From contig CAKUAI010000007.1 in NCBI GenBank assembly GCA_934636245.1, positions 62,001 to 126,000 of the forward strand: a stretch of 64,000 nt of DNA, written 5' to 3'. The notes beneath the pieces were generated by a model. The model ran no database searches and had not been told where the DNA came from. It saw only the letters and a list, made by a program, of their open reading frames with translations. Within the stretch, counting starts at the first letter, position 1; each line of letters begins with the position of its first letter. Positions 26,275-35,102 of this stretch are shown piece by piece. The position numbers and the translations under genes were made by a program. This stretch comes from an uncultured Coriobacteriales bacterium (GTDB lineage Bacteria; Actinomycetota; Coriobacteriia; Coriobacteriales; UMGS124).

Positions 26275-26919
26275 AAGAAAACGGACCACATATCAACGAT
26301 TGCCGAGCTCTCCGAGTCGGAAGGCGTGTTCACCACGGCCCAGGCAGCCCGGATGGGCATACCGCGGGACGCCCTCCACGACGCGGCGGCAGCCGGCCGC
26401 ATTGAGCGGATTGCGCACGGCGCCTATCGACTCGTCGGCTCGGGCTCCGAACAGACCGACGAGCTCGCTGCGATGTGGAAGCTCACGGCACCGGATAGGT
26501 TCACCCATGAGAGGATGCAAGCCGAGGCGTGGGACGGCGTCGCGGTGGGAGGGGCCACGGCGGCCTCCCTGCTCGGCATCGGAGGCTTCTACCTCAGCCC
26601 GTATCGCATCTACGCGCCCAGGCGCATCAACTCAAGAAACAAGGCCGCCAGCTTCGCGGTGCGGAAAGTGGCCCGTGACGAGGTGTCGTTCGCAAGCGGC
26701 CTTCCCGTGACCACGCCGGAGAGGACGATTTTCGACCTTGTGGCAGATGACGAGGACCTGTCCCTGGTCGCCGACGCGCTTCGCAGCGCCTGCGCCGGCA
26801 GCAGGCCGTTCGACTTCAACAAGCTGGAAGCACTATTTGATGGCAAATACGGCAAGAACAAGGCAAACCGAATCCTTACGTCACTGCTTGCGGACGCGGG
26901 GATAGCCGAAAGGGGTTGA
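26272..26919 (+). CDS. abiEi: Type IV toxin-antitoxin AbiEi-like antitoxin
   Basis: This 215-residue protein has an N-terminal winged-helix domain (TTAQAARMGIPRDALHDAAAAGRIERIAHGAYRL cut into the usual helix order, about 20-55), then an AbiEi-like body with VGGATAASLLGIGG and LPVTTPERTIFDLVAD. In AbiE systems this protein neutralises the AbiEii nucleotidyltransferase and represses the operon. Met at 26272 was chosen because the inverted repeat overlaps it and earlier codons look non-coding. The partner gene just downstream is broken. Confidence 0.8.
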   Translation: MKKTDHISTIAELSESEGVFTTAQAARMGIPRDALHDAAAAGRIERIAHGAYRLVGSGSEQTDELAAMWKLTAPDRFTHERMQAEAWDGVAVGGATAASLLGIGGFYLSPYRIYAPRRINSRNKAASFAVRKVARDEVSFASGLPVTTPERTIFDLVADDEDLSLVADALRSACAGSRPFDFNKLEALFDGKYGKNKANRILTSLLADAGIAERG

Positions 26920-26922
26920 CGT

Positions 26923-27173
26923 ATGGCGTACAAATCCGCCGCAGCATTGGAGATGGCAGTCAAGGAGGCAGCGAAGGCCTCGACACCTGCGACTACCTCG
27001 TCTATCCGGTCGGCGCGGTGCTGACGGACAAGCTCTGCACCCAGACGGGCATCCCCAAACACCTTTGCGACATCGGGGCGGCCTCGGAACTCGCCGCCAG
27101 GCTATTCAACCACGTCTTGAATCAGCAGTGCAGCGGATTGCGATGGAGCCACGCAGACTTGGACTGGAAATAG
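26923..27173 (+). pseudogene. Broken AbiEii toxin gene
   Basis: The frame starts three bases after the antitoxin stop with MAYKSAAALEMAVKEAAKAS, a typical AbiEii N terminus, and then stops after 33 codons. A second frame from about 26980 continues with DYLVYPVGAVLTDKLC, resembling the motif (YPV--xxADKLCA) found in the middle of AbiEii proteins, and ends at 27173. The Lys-Gly-Gly and Asp-x-Asp catalytic part is absent. The gene has suffered an internal deletion and frame change and cannot give a working toxin. Confidence 0.7.
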
Positions 27174-27216
27174 GTGTCAGCTCATTGAGGCTGCCGAGCG
27201 ACGACGCCGGACCCGA

Positions 27217-27487
27217 CTTCGCCCGCCCCCCTACCGGCAGTCCTGCACCGTCGGGGGGGATGCGCACGCTCAGCTCCTGGGCGGCCTCGGGCGAGACGGT
27301 CACGTTGAACGCGACCTCGGCGGGCGCTCCGATCTGGACGTGGGCCTCGCCGCACACCACCTGCAGCCCCCTGCAGGTCTTGTCGTCCGCAAAGACGAAC
27401 TGCCCGTTGCTGCTCGTGACCTCGATGCGGCCGCCCGCCGGCGCGTAGAGGTTGAGCACCTCGAGCATGTCGTCCTCGGAGCGCTTG
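27217..27487 (-). pseudogene. C-terminal fragment of a DUF4012 gene
   Basis: The minus strand encodes SEDDMLEVLNLYAPAGGRIEV, GLQVVCGEAHVQIGAP and FNVTVSPEAAQELSVRIPP, which match the last 90 or so residues of the intact protein at 31177-33051. One extra C in a C-run shifts the frame just before the original stop. Confidence 0.85.
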
Positions 27488-27493
27488 GACCTC

Positions 27494-27873
27494 GACCGCG
27501 TCATCATCCGCTCAGGCTCGCAGCTCGCCATGCGCGACATCGACGAACCGGGCATCCGCCTGTGGAAGACCTACTCGGCAGCAAGCGCTTCGTCAGCTGC
27601 GACCACGCCGACGAGACCATCGAGATAATCCACTCGAGCTGCGACACGGCCCTCGCGCTCATGCCGCTCGACATAGACCCCGGTAAGCTTGCCCGCGTGG
27701 TGCTCGAGCCGTTCGAGCCCGTCACCATCGGCACCGGCCACCTCAAGCAGTACAAGACCGATGACCTGCGCGCCCTGGTCGAGGTGCTGCCCGAGGTGTA
27801 CCGCGACGGCGACGGCAAGCCCGTCGACCAAGGCGGCATCCCCGCCGGCGGCCTGGCCCCGGTGTTCAAGTAA
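27494..27873 (+). pseudogene. Unrecognised gene fragment
   Basis: Codon-like sequence on the plus strand: an opening piece LDLDRVIIRSGSQLAM followed, after a frame change near 27560, by a 100-residue open stretch (SCDHADETIEIIHSSC, VVLEPFEPVTIGTGHLKQY, RALVEVLPEVYRDGDG) to a stop at 27873. It has no plausible start and I do not recognise the family. It joins directly onto the DUF4012 fragment. Confidence 0.4.
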
Positions 27874-27935
27874 GGGGCGCCGGAGGGGCCCGTGAGCGGA
27901 CGCCGTGCCCGCCTGCTCGCGGACACGGCGCGGAC

Positions 27936-27982
27936 ACATTGCGGACATGTCCGTCTTGATGACCGCAACGTGTCCGCAATGT
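27936..27982. repeat. 12-bp perfect inverted repeat
   Basis: ACATTGCGGACA at 27936-27947 and its complement TGTCCGCAATGT at 27971-27982. It lies beside the IS3-like scrap and may be an insertion-sequence end. Confidence 0.6.
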
Positions 27983-28051
27983 CATACTCCTCACGCACTT
28001 GGACTTGAACTCCGGCGGGTACGCCTTGTGGGACTTCCCCTTCTCCGACAT
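27980..28051 (-). mobile_element. N-terminal scrap of an IS3-type transposase OrfA
   Basis: A GGGAGG-led ATG opens MSEKGKSHKAYPPEFKSK, the typical first residues of an IS3-like helix-turn-helix protein. It then loses similarity after about 24 codons. Confidence 0.5.
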
Positions 28052-28141
28052 GCCCTTTCGCCTCCCTTTCACTCCGTCACCGGAGATGGTAGGGTTTTTC
28101 CTTCGAAGGGCTCTGTCGTGTCCAGAAATCGCGAGCCATAT

Positions 28142-28225
28142 TACCTCGCCGGTGTAGAGGTTGAACGCGGCGGCGGAGACGGACCTGGCGTGCACGTCGA
28201 GCCCTACTGATGTAACATGCGGCAT
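28142..28225 (-). mobile_element. N-terminal scrap of an IS110-family transposase
   Basis: MPHVTSVGLDVHARSVSAAA followed by FNLYTGEV is the start of the IS110 DEDD-type transposase domain (first catalytic Asp in GLDVH). The rest of the roughly 350-residue protein is gone. Confidence 0.7.
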
Positions 28226-28354
28226 TGGGGAGCCCCCTCCCGTGCGTGCGGTGTCGGGCACCGCAGGGACCGATACGACGAGCCCATTGTGGCAGCCCCA
28301 GCCCGCGAAAACCACACGACGTGGGTGGCACGAGGAGAGGGGGCTCCCCCAATG
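28223..28354. repeat. Inverted repeat upstream of IS110 scrap
   Basis: CATTGGGGAGCCCCCTC (28223-28239) and its complement with one extra base (28337-28354) flank about 97 bases. This is the non-coding 5' side of the IS110 scrap, where such elements carry their RNA-coding left end. Confidence 0.6.
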
Positions 28355-28439
28355 GCCCTCTCATATCGTCTTTATAAGGGACATTCAGTTACCTGACGAG
28401 CGCTTACACCAACATTTCTGACACGATTGAACCCGGCGT

Positions 28440-28475
28440 TGTCAAAACCTATACAGATATGCTAAGGTTTTGACA
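28440..28475 (+). promoter_or_regulatory. Inverted-repeat operator before second AbiEi
   Basis: TGTCAAAACCT (28440-28450) and AGGTTTTGACA (28465-28475) form a perfect 11-bp inverted repeat with a 14-base spacer containing AT-rich -10-like sequence. The right arm touches the start codon, as at the first AbiEi gene. Autorepression is likely. Confidence 0.65.
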
Positions 28476-29002
28476 TGACACATTTCGACGACATATACGA
28501 CATCGCAGCAGACGGGTACGGCATCGTCACCGCGGCGCAGGCGCAGAAGGCCGGCGTGGCACCCAGCGAGCTCAACCGGTGGTGCGCCGACGGCAGGCTC
28601 GTGCGACGCGGCCACGGCGTCTACAAGCTCGTCCGCTGGGTGCCCACGCCCTACGACCAGTACGCCGAGGCCGTGGCGCTCGTGGGCGAGGGCGGCTACC
28701 TGTGGGGCCAGTCCGTGCTCGCCATGCACGGCCTGGCGCTCGTGGACCCCCGCGCAATAGAAGTGGCCACGCCCAGGCGGGTGCGTCGCAGGCTGCCCGC
28801 GTGGGTGGAGCCCGTGGCTGCGCCCAAGGGCGAGCGGGCCACGCTCTACGAGGGCATCCCCTCCCAGCGCGTGGCCGACGCCATCGAAACCTGTATGCGC
28901 TCCGTGATGCCCGGGCGGCTGCGCGAAGCCGCGAAGCAGGCGCGCGAGGAGGGCCTGGTCACCGCCGACGAATACGACAGACTGGAGAAGGAGCTGGCAT
29001 GA
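28475..29002 (+). CDS. abiEi: Type IV toxin-antitoxin AbiEi-like antitoxin
   Basis: This 175-residue protein has an N-terminal winged-helix domain (VTAAQAQKAGVAPSELNRWC, then GRLVRRGHGVYKL) and a second domain with GEGGYLWGQSVLAMHGLALV typical of shorter AbiEi antitoxins. The ATG overlaps the operator and has no ribosome site, so the message may be leaderless. The stop overlaps the ATG of the toxin gene (ATGA). That toxin is truncated to 32 codons, leaving an orphan antitoxin and repressor. Confidence 0.8.
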   Translation: MTHFDDIYDIAADGYGIVTAAQAQKAGVAPSELNRWCADGRLVRRGHGVYKLVRWVPTPYDQYAEAVALVGEGGYLWGQSVLAMHGLALVDPRAIEVATPRRVRRRLPAWVEPVAAPKGERATLYEGIPSQRVADAIETCMRSVMPGRLREAAKQAREEGLVTADEYDRLEKELA

Positions 29003-29097
29003 CGCAGCCCAAGAAGCCGAACAGCAGGAGGAATCTCGACCTGGCCAAAAACGGCTACGACGTTTCCTTCTTACCGATACAGATTCGATACATTTAA
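28999..29097 (+). pseudogene. Truncated AbiEii toxin gene
   Basis: MTQPKKPNSRRNLDLAKNGY is a standard AbiEii N terminus, translationally coupled (ATGA) to the antitoxin. The frame leaves the family after about 22 codons and stops at 29097. The remainder of the toxin is missing. Confidence 0.75.
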
Positions 29098-29138
29098 AGC
29101 AACCTTAACAAGTCCTATATGGCACTTTTGATTCGAGG

Positions 29139-29189
29139 TCGCTATAATAGGCTTCGTATCTAGATGTGGTGTTCGCACTATACATCTCG
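29139..29189 (+). other. Possible promoter and hairpin; small RNA not excluded
   Basis: TATAAT at 29144-29149 is followed by a hairpin AGATGT-G-GTG-TTCG-CAC-TAT-ACATCT (about 29163-29188). No gene on this strand follows; the SIR2 gene is convergent. Confidence 0.25.
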
Positions 29190-29237
29190 ATGCGGACAGT
29201 TTATAAGCAAGGCCTTCTTCATTGAGGTTAGGTGGGA

Positions 29238-30827
29238 TTACCCACTATTGGCCGAGATGTCGAAGGCCTTCTTATATTTCAGGAAGTCATACATCCTAAT
29301 GAGTCTCTTCAACTCGCTATTCCCATAGATGACCTTTCGGTCTTTCCCAATGAGCTCCCTCAGATAATTGAGCAGATCAGTCAAATCAATCTCTGCTTCT
29401 TCAAGAAGAACGAGCTTTTTGTAGGCCTCCCGAAGACCCTCTTCTTGAACCACTGATTCAACAGACCGACCCGTCGAGTTCGCGTGGTAGTTCTTCTTTG
29501 ACTTGCGCAGACTATTGTTCAGAAAGGCATTGAGTTCTTTCTTCTGGGCAATTTCCCCTAAAATTCTGCGGTCCAAAACCTCGCCTGTGTAGGCGCTCAG
29601 ATACTTGTACATTGGCAGGCCACCGGAGTTGGTGGCAAGCAATGCCGGTAGATACTCCTCAACGGCTAACTTGGGAGCAACGTGCTCATCATCAAAAACA
29701 ACGTCGCAATAGAGGAGCTCCGCCTTGATCATATGCCCGTGCCCGGCCGAAGTATTAGCAACGCCCACACCCAGCAAGAAGGACGTCCCTTCTGGCATAC
29801 GCTCCAAATCACTGAAGCTTGCCTCAACTACCAGGGAACCGCTCGGTTCCCCCGCATCAACCATCTCATAGATGCTTCTGCGAAGTTCACGGACCACTCT
29901 CGGCGAGAAAGAGCACTTTGACTGCCCAATCGCCTCATATACCGCGCCGAAATCGTTCGTCTCAATCTTCGTCATGCTTATTTCGCCAATATCGGAATAG
30001 GCAATTGAGTGCGTCGAGATTTGATCTTCACCACGAGCTACGAACATGAAACGATTCCTGAGCAACGAAAGATTATCCGGACCGAGACAGCGTGCAATTG
30101 ACTTCAGGATACTTTGGATGTCGGGATCGTTCAGTGAATACCCAATGAATACGATGGGGTACTCCATAAAGATAGTAAGCAGCTTAGCCGCCAGATAATC
30201 CTGAGTTTCAGTAAGCTTCTCGTAGTCCGATTCTTCGAGAACCATCGACTCTGGCTCATCCACCGAACCATGAATCTTATAGATCTCTCCAACCTCAAAG
30301 GTTCTATGGAATATCAAATCGCTCTGCCCAACAAAGACTTTGAACTCCGGGAACAGAGTCTCGAGCAGGCAGTCGTAATTCGTGGTGATAACACCGGACA
30401 CGCGCCATCTGCCGACTTCCCGCAGAATATCCAATTCTTGCGCCATCAAGTGCGCCGTAAACGTATTGAGCCTTTCAGCCGCCATGATTTTGAGCACGGA
30501 GCGACGTGAGCGAATTTCATTGGCATACTTATCACGAAAAGAAGAAAAGCGGCTGTCCTCGAGGACGGCTATGCGCAAATCCTTATCCAGCATTGTCGCA
30601 ACGGCAGGCAAATCTCCGTATGTGGGACTGCCTTCGTGGCGCGCAACATATGCATCAAACGAGAAAGGGTCATCGGAAAGACGGGAACAGAGATGTCTAA
30701 GCAGTCCCTCCCAATCGTCGGTGCCCATGTACCTGCGCGAAAAACCCGAGCCCACAAAGAGATAGGGGCTACGTCCGGCATTGTTTATCAGACGGGTGAC
30801 CGCCTCTTTAATATCTTCTCTCGCCAA
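29238..30827 (-). CDS. SIR2-domain protein, candidate antiphage NADase
   Basis: This 529-residue protein has an N-terminal SIR2-like domain (about 20-270): GSGFSRR (26-32), TTNYD (148-152), HGS (186-188) and FIGYSLNDPDI (227-237). The catalytic His and NAD-binding loops are therefore present. Residues 290-529 match no domain I recognise and may be the sensor. The gene is clearly poorer in GC than its neighbours, pointing to recent transfer. Many SIR2 proteins in such settings deplete NAD on phage infection. Here the neighbours are broken AbiE loci and IS scraps. It is a single gene with no visible partner. Confidence 0.82.
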   Translation of the reverse strand: MAREDIKEAVTRLINNAGRSPYLFVGSGFSRRYMGTDDWEGLLRHLCSRLSDDPFSFDAYVARHEGSPTYGDLPAVATMLDKDLRIAVLEDSRFSSFRDKYANEIRSRRSVLKIMAAERLNTFTAHLMAQELDILREVGRWRVSGVITTNYDCLLETLFPEFKVFVGQSDLIFHRTFEVGEIYKIHGSVDEPESMVLEESDYEKLTETQDYLAAKLLTIFMEYPIVFIGYSLNDPDIQSILKSIARCLGPDNLSLLRNRFMFVARGEDQISTHSIAYSDIGEISMTKIETNDFGAVYEAIGQSKCSFSPRVVRELRRSIYEMVDAGEPSGSLVVEASFSDLERMPEGTSFLLGVGVANTSAGHGHMIKAELLYCDVVFDDEHVAPKLAVEEYLPALLATNSGGLPMYKYLSAYTGEVLDRRILGEIAQKKELNAFLNNSLRKSKKNYHANSTGRSVESVVQEEGLREAYKKLVLLEEAEIDLTDLLNYLRELIGKDRKVIYGNSELKRLIRMYDFLKYKKAFDISANSG

Positions 30828-31176
30828 GACAGCCTCTCATTCCACCGACGCGGCCGATCTCCATTAGCATGACCGGAACAGACGCAGTATACCGCCAATG
30901 GTCTCTTTTGAAAGACCACCCCCCTCCCCCAAACCGCGAAGCGGCCGCGGGGGCGCCGGCGGCCGCTTCGGTTCGCGGGTCCGTTTGGTTCGCTCGCGCC
31001 CCTAGCCCTGCGCAAGGGGGGTCTGGTGGTACTCGAGCTCGGAGGCGCCGGGGGCCACGGTGACGCAAACGGCCGTCGTGGGTGCACAAGTCATTTCGGG
31101 GAATCCGCCCGAATAAGAGTGCGACCCCCGCTCAACTCACCCGTTGAACGTACTGAGCCCGAGCGCCCCGCCTCCC
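30828..31176. other. Intergenic region with long GC-rich dyad
   Basis: No gene is supported. A perfect 11-bp dyad GAAGCGGCCGC / GCGGCCGCTTC with a 10-base loop lies near 30940-30972, between the SIR2 promoter side and the DUF4012 stop. It could terminate the polysaccharide operon. Confidence 0.45.
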
Positions 31177-33051
31177 CTACCGGTAGTCCCGCACCGTCGG
31201 GGGGATGCGCACGCTCAGCTCCTGGGCGGCCTCGGGCGAGACGGTCACGTTGAACGTTATCTCCGCGGGCGCGCCGATCTGGACGTGGGCCTCGCCGCAC
31301 ACCACCTGCAGCCCCCTGTAGGCCTTGTCGCCCGCGAGGTCGACCTGCCCGTTGCTGCCCACGACCTCGATGCGGCCGCCCGCCGGCGCGTAGAGGTTGA
31401 GCACCTCGAGCATGTCGTCCTCGGATCGCTTCGCCGGGTTGCCGCCCGTGATGACGGCGTTGCTCGCCTCGAGCTCCTCGGGCGTCATGGCGTTGGCGAG
31501 CCGCAGGCTGCAGGGGTACGTCCTCGAGCCGTCGGCGTTGGCCGCGGCCTCGCCCATGGAGAAGTCGATATTGAGGTACCACTCGAACTTCGACCAGGAG
31601 CCGTTGTTGAGGTAGACGCCGAGCTGGGGCGCGGCGGGGTCGAGCGTCACCTCTCTCGAGGCCCCGAGCCCCTCGATGATGGCCTGCTCGTCGGCGTCGG
31701 CGGCCCACATGAGCAGGTGGCCGCCGTCGATGCCGCGCCTTATGACCTGCAGCAGGGCCCCCGGGTCCATGGAGGGGACGCCCCCCATGATGCAGTCGAG
31801 CGCCGCCGAGGCCGCCTCGGCGAAGTAGGCGTCCGTGGCCGCGTAGTCGTCGAGGTTCCTCCAGTACGTGTCGTGCATGAGCACGCGCACGGTGCTCTCT
31901 CCGTCGAGCACGGTGCCGTCGCTCGTCTGGGTCCCCTGCGTGAGCCCCATGAGCGCCTGCAGGAGGATGGGGTCGATCGCGACGAAGCCGTCCACGCGCT
32001 CGCCGTTGGTGGCGGACCACAATTGGTTGAAGATGTCGCACACGCGGGGGAAGTCGGGGATGCAGTTGGTGTTGACCGACATGTAGCCCACCGACCTGCT
32101 GTAGAGCGCGACCTCCTCGTCGGTCAGGGGGACGCACATCACCTCGTCGTCGCCCGGGTTCATGAAGTTCCTGATCCCCTCGACCTCGCTCAGGCTGACG
32201 AGCCCATCCTTTACCGCGACGCGGCAGCACTGGCCGGCGAGGCCGCCCGTGGAGCGGATCTCCACGTTGTTCTGCGCGAGCACGCCGTACACGCGCTCCC
32301 CCGAGGCGCCCAGGAGCCCGGGGAGCACCCCGAGCAGGCCGGCGGCCTCGTCCAGCTCGCCCGCCAGGGGGGCGATCCTCTCCTTGGCCGTGTCCACGGC
32401 CTCGGTGAGCTGGGCGATGTGGGTCTCGCCCATACCGCCGACCGCGGAGGCGGCCTCGTCGAGCACGGGAGCCGCTTGCTTGATGGCATCTGCCACGGCC
32501 TGGATCGCCGCGACGTCGAACTGTATCCGGTCAGAGCCGTCCGCGACGACGAGCCTGTCGAGCTCGACGGTGGAGAGCGCCTGGGACACGGGCACGAGGG
32601 CGCCGTCCACCAGGCCGGCGAGCGTGTCCACGAGGGCGCGCGCAGCCTTCACGTCCCCGCCCAGGACGGGGACCCACTCGGCCGCGCCCCACAGGGGCCC
32701 CTGCATCTGCGACCGGAGGTCCGAGACGGCGGCGGAGGTCCTCGCCGCGAGCTCATTTGCGCTTACGAAGTCGAGCCCCTTGAGCGCGGCGAGCGTCTCG
32801 TTGAGCAGGTCGGACACGTCGCCGGCCTTGGCCTTGAGCCCGTCGACGAAGTCCGCCGCCGTGGCGGGAGTGGCAGCGCCTGCGACGGCGACCGCCGCCA
32901 GGCAGATGCCGCCCGCGACGAAGGCGCGGCGCGTATGGCCGTGCGGCTTCTCGCCCGAGTGCCGGCCACAGCCCTTCTCGCCTATCGGATCGCAAGGCGC
33001 GCATTCATCCGAGCGAACCCGCTCGACATCCTGCCTGAAATGAGCCGCCAT
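31177..33051 (-). CDS. DUF4012-family exported protein
   Basis: This 624-residue protein has a basic N terminus and one hydrophobic signal or anchor segment (about 42-67, RRAFVAGGICLAAVAVAGAA). A long helical region (70-260) follows, then the DUF4012 core with GERVYGVLAQNNVEIRSTGG and GGVPSMDPGALLQVI. ATG 33051 follows GGGAGG. DUF4012 proteins are found near cell-surface polysaccharide genes in actinobacteria and may act outside the membrane in polymer handling; this is not established. It is the last gene of the polysaccharide cluster. A fragment of a relative lies at 27217. Confidence 0.8.
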   Translation of the reverse strand: MAAHFRQDVERVRSDECAPCDPIGEKGCGRHSGEKPHGHTRRAFVAGGICLAAVAVAGAATPATAADFVDGLKAKAGDVSDLLNETLAALKGLDFVSANELAARTSAAVSDLRSQMQGPLWGAAEWVPVLGGDVKAARALVDTLAGLVDGALVPVSQALSTVELDRLVVADGSDRIQFDVAAIQAVADAIKQAAPVLDEAASAVGGMGETHIAQLTEAVDTAKERIAPLAGELDEAAGLLGVLPGLLGASGERVYGVLAQNNVEIRSTGGLAGQCCRVAVKDGLVSLSEVEGIRNFMNPGDDEVMCVPLTDEEVALYSRSVGYMSVNTNCIPDFPRVCDIFNQLWSATNGERVDGFVAIDPILLQALMGLTQGTQTSDGTVLDGESTVRVLMHDTYWRNLDDYAATDAYFAEAASAALDCIMGGVPSMDPGALLQVIRRGIDGGHLLMWAADADEQAIIEGLGASREVTLDPAAPQLGVYLNNGSWSKFEWYLNIDFSMGEAAANADGSRTYPCSLRLANAMTPEELEASNAVITGGNPAKRSEDDMLEVLNLYAPAGGRIEVVGSNGQVDLAGDKAYRGLQVVCGEAHVQIGAPAEITFNVTVSPEAAQELSVRIPPTVRDYR

Positions 33052-33239
33052 CAAGAACCTCCCACGTCAACCGCCCACGTACCAGGGCATTTTAATAAAA
33101 CAAGCTGTACACCCTCAGGGACTCACCAGCATCTACGGCAAGCCATACAGTAAACGACCATGCAGCCGCTCCTACAATATTCAGGCATAACCACCGAAAG
33201 GGCGGCGGGATGCGGGGACACTCATCCCACAAGACGTGG

Positions 33240-33746
33240 CAGTTTCCCGGTCATCATCCCACACCGCCCATGCCGTCAACCAAATCCGCATCTCTTAAGC
33301 GGACTCAGAGCCCACAACCTCATGTTTGGAAACATCGTGCGCGACCACCACTCCGGCTCCTACGATGGAGTATTAGCCGACCCTCGCATCCAGCATTGTT
33401 GGGCACCGCAGCCAATCCAGACATCGTCGCCCATGGCAATGTTGGCCATGCCGTTGTCCTACTGCATCATAAACAAGTCGATGCGGTCATGGCGGTGCAT
33501 GTCAGTCCTGAAGCATACGCCGCAGGAAAGCATTCGGTCCCTCTATCATGATTCGGACGTTCTCGGAAGCGACCCCCATTCTGCCATTGATATAAGAGCG
33601 TGCCCGACGTGCACGTTATCGGGAAAGTGCACGTCGACGTTCGTCGCGACACAGCCTTTACCGCCGTTCTCAAGCAAGACTTCGCTCGACAAAGCCTCGT
33701 ATGCGGCGGACATTTTCCCACACACGTAATCGAGCATGCGGTTCAC
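33240..33746 (-). pseudogene. Decayed hexapeptide-repeat O-acetyltransferase
   Basis: Pieces of a left-handed beta-helix acyltransferase can be read in successive minus-strand frames: CVATNVDVHFPDNVHVG near the 5' side, then MGDDVWIGCGA, MLDARVG and SIVGAGVVVAHDVSKHEVVG. At least two frameshifts separate them. It lies between ugd and the DUF4012 gene, so it was probably the acetyl-modifying enzyme of an earlier version of the polymer. The remaining bases of 33052-33778 hold nothing else I can support. Confidence 0.7.
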
Positions 33747-33778
33747 TATCTTGCCTGCGCCTTCCCCCTCCCGCCTGG

Positions 33779-35038
33779 CTAGTCCCTCTTGAACAGATCG
33801 CGCGTGTACACCTTGCCCGCCACGTCTGCCAAATCATCGCTCCAACGGTTAGCCACGATTACGTCGCACTTCGCCTTGAACTCCGCCAGGTCGTGCGTCA
33901 CCTCGGATTCGTAGAAATCCGACGCGTCGAGCGTGGGCTCATACACAATAACAGGCACACCCTTGACTTTGACGCGCCTCATGATGCCTTGAATGGAGCT
34001 TGCGCGGAAGTTATCAGACCCGCTCTTCATGGTCAGACGATACACTCCCACCACAGGTTTGGGCTTGCCCTCGTATACCAGCCGCATCACGCGATCCATC
34101 ACTTGCTCAGCAACCCAGTCCTTGCGGGTACGGTTTGCCTGAACAATAGCCCCGATGAGGTTCTGGGGAACATCCCGGTAGTTGGCCAGCAACTGCTTGG
34201 TGTCCTTGGGAAGGCAGTACCCGCCGTAGCCGAAAGAGGGGTTGTTGTAGAAGCTGCCGATGCGCGGCTCCAGGCACACGCCCTTGATGACGTCGGCGGA
34301 AGACAGGCCCCTCGCCTCGCAGTAGGTGTCCAGCTCATTGAAGTACGCCACACGGAGCGCCAAGTAGGTGTTGGCGAACAGCTTCACGGCCTCGGCCTCG
34401 GTGGTGCCAAGCACCAGCTTGGGGATGCCCGTCGTGCCGTCGGCGTTGGTGCGGGAAAGCTCAGCGGGGTCGGCGCCCTGGGCTAGCAGCCCGGCAAACG
34501 TCTCCGCGGCCTTCACGGCCTCCCCGTCGTCCTTGGGTGCTCCCACCACGATACGGCTGGGGTGCAGGTTGTCGTAGAGGGCTTTGCTCTCACGAAGGAA
34601 CTCGGGGCTGAATACAATACGCTTGTCATTCAATTTCTCACGAAGGCTGGCGGTATAGCCCACGGGGATAGTCGACTTGATGACGATCCACACAGTGGGA
34701 TTCACCTCGCGGATGGCCGCGATGGCGGCTTCTACGCTAGACGTGTCGAAGAAGTTCCTGTCCGAGTCGTAGTTGGTGGGCGTAGCCACGATGGCGTAGT
34801 CCGCGCCCTTATAGGCCTCCGCGGCATCCAGCGTCACGTGCAAGTCGAGCTCGCGCTCACCCGCCTTGGCCTCGCCCAGGAAGCGCTCTATCTCGTCGTC
34901 CTGGATGGGACTCTCGTAGCGTTGCAGCTTCTCCACCTTCTCGGGTACGATGTCCAGCGCACGCACCTCGTTGTGCTGCGACAAAAGGACGGCCAGGGAA
35001 AGCCCCACGTAGCCGGTACCTGCGACTGCTATCTTCAT
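33779..35038 (-). CDS. ugd: UDP-glucose 6-dehydrogenase
   Basis: This 419-residue enzyme oxidises UDP-glucose to UDP-glucuronate with two NAD. It resembles enteric Ugd throughout: GTGYVGLS at the NAD site (residues 7-14), FSPEFLRE, EAEAVKLFANTYLALRVAYF, the catalytic Cys in GYGGYCLPKD and the C-terminal KSGSDNFRASSIQGIM. ATG 35038 follows AGGAGG. It supplies an acidic sugar to the polysaccharide made by the operon. It is 64 bases downstream of the Wzx gene. Confidence 0.95.
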   Translation of the reverse strand: MKIAVAGTGYVGLSLAVLLSQHNEVRALDIVPEKVEKLQRYESPIQDDEIERFLGEAKAGERELDLHVTLDAAEAYKGADYAIVATPTNYDSDRNFFDTSSVEAAIAAIREVNPTVWIVIKSTIPVGYTASLREKLNDKRIVFSPEFLRESKALYDNLHPSRIVVGAPKDDGEAVKAAETFAGLLAQGADPAELSRTNADGTTGIPKLVLGTTEAEAVKLFANTYLALRVAYFNELDTYCEARGLSSADVIKGVCLEPRIGSFYNNPSFGYGGYCLPKDTKQLLANYRDVPQNLIGAIVQANRTRKDWVAEQVMDRVMRLVYEGKPKPVVGVYRLTMKSGSDNFRASSIQGIMRRVKVKGVPVIVYEPTLDASDFYESEVTHDLAEFKAKCDVIVANRWSDDLADVAGKVYTRDLFKRD

Positions 35039-35102
35039 ATCGATTTTCCTCCTTGAATAGAGCAAGCGCATGGCAATGCCAAAACGCTTGAAACAGAAAC
35101 CG

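Noticed and set aside
28142..28225. Active IS110 element with bridge RNA
   Set aside because: Only the first 28 codons of the transposase remain, so no active element is possible here.
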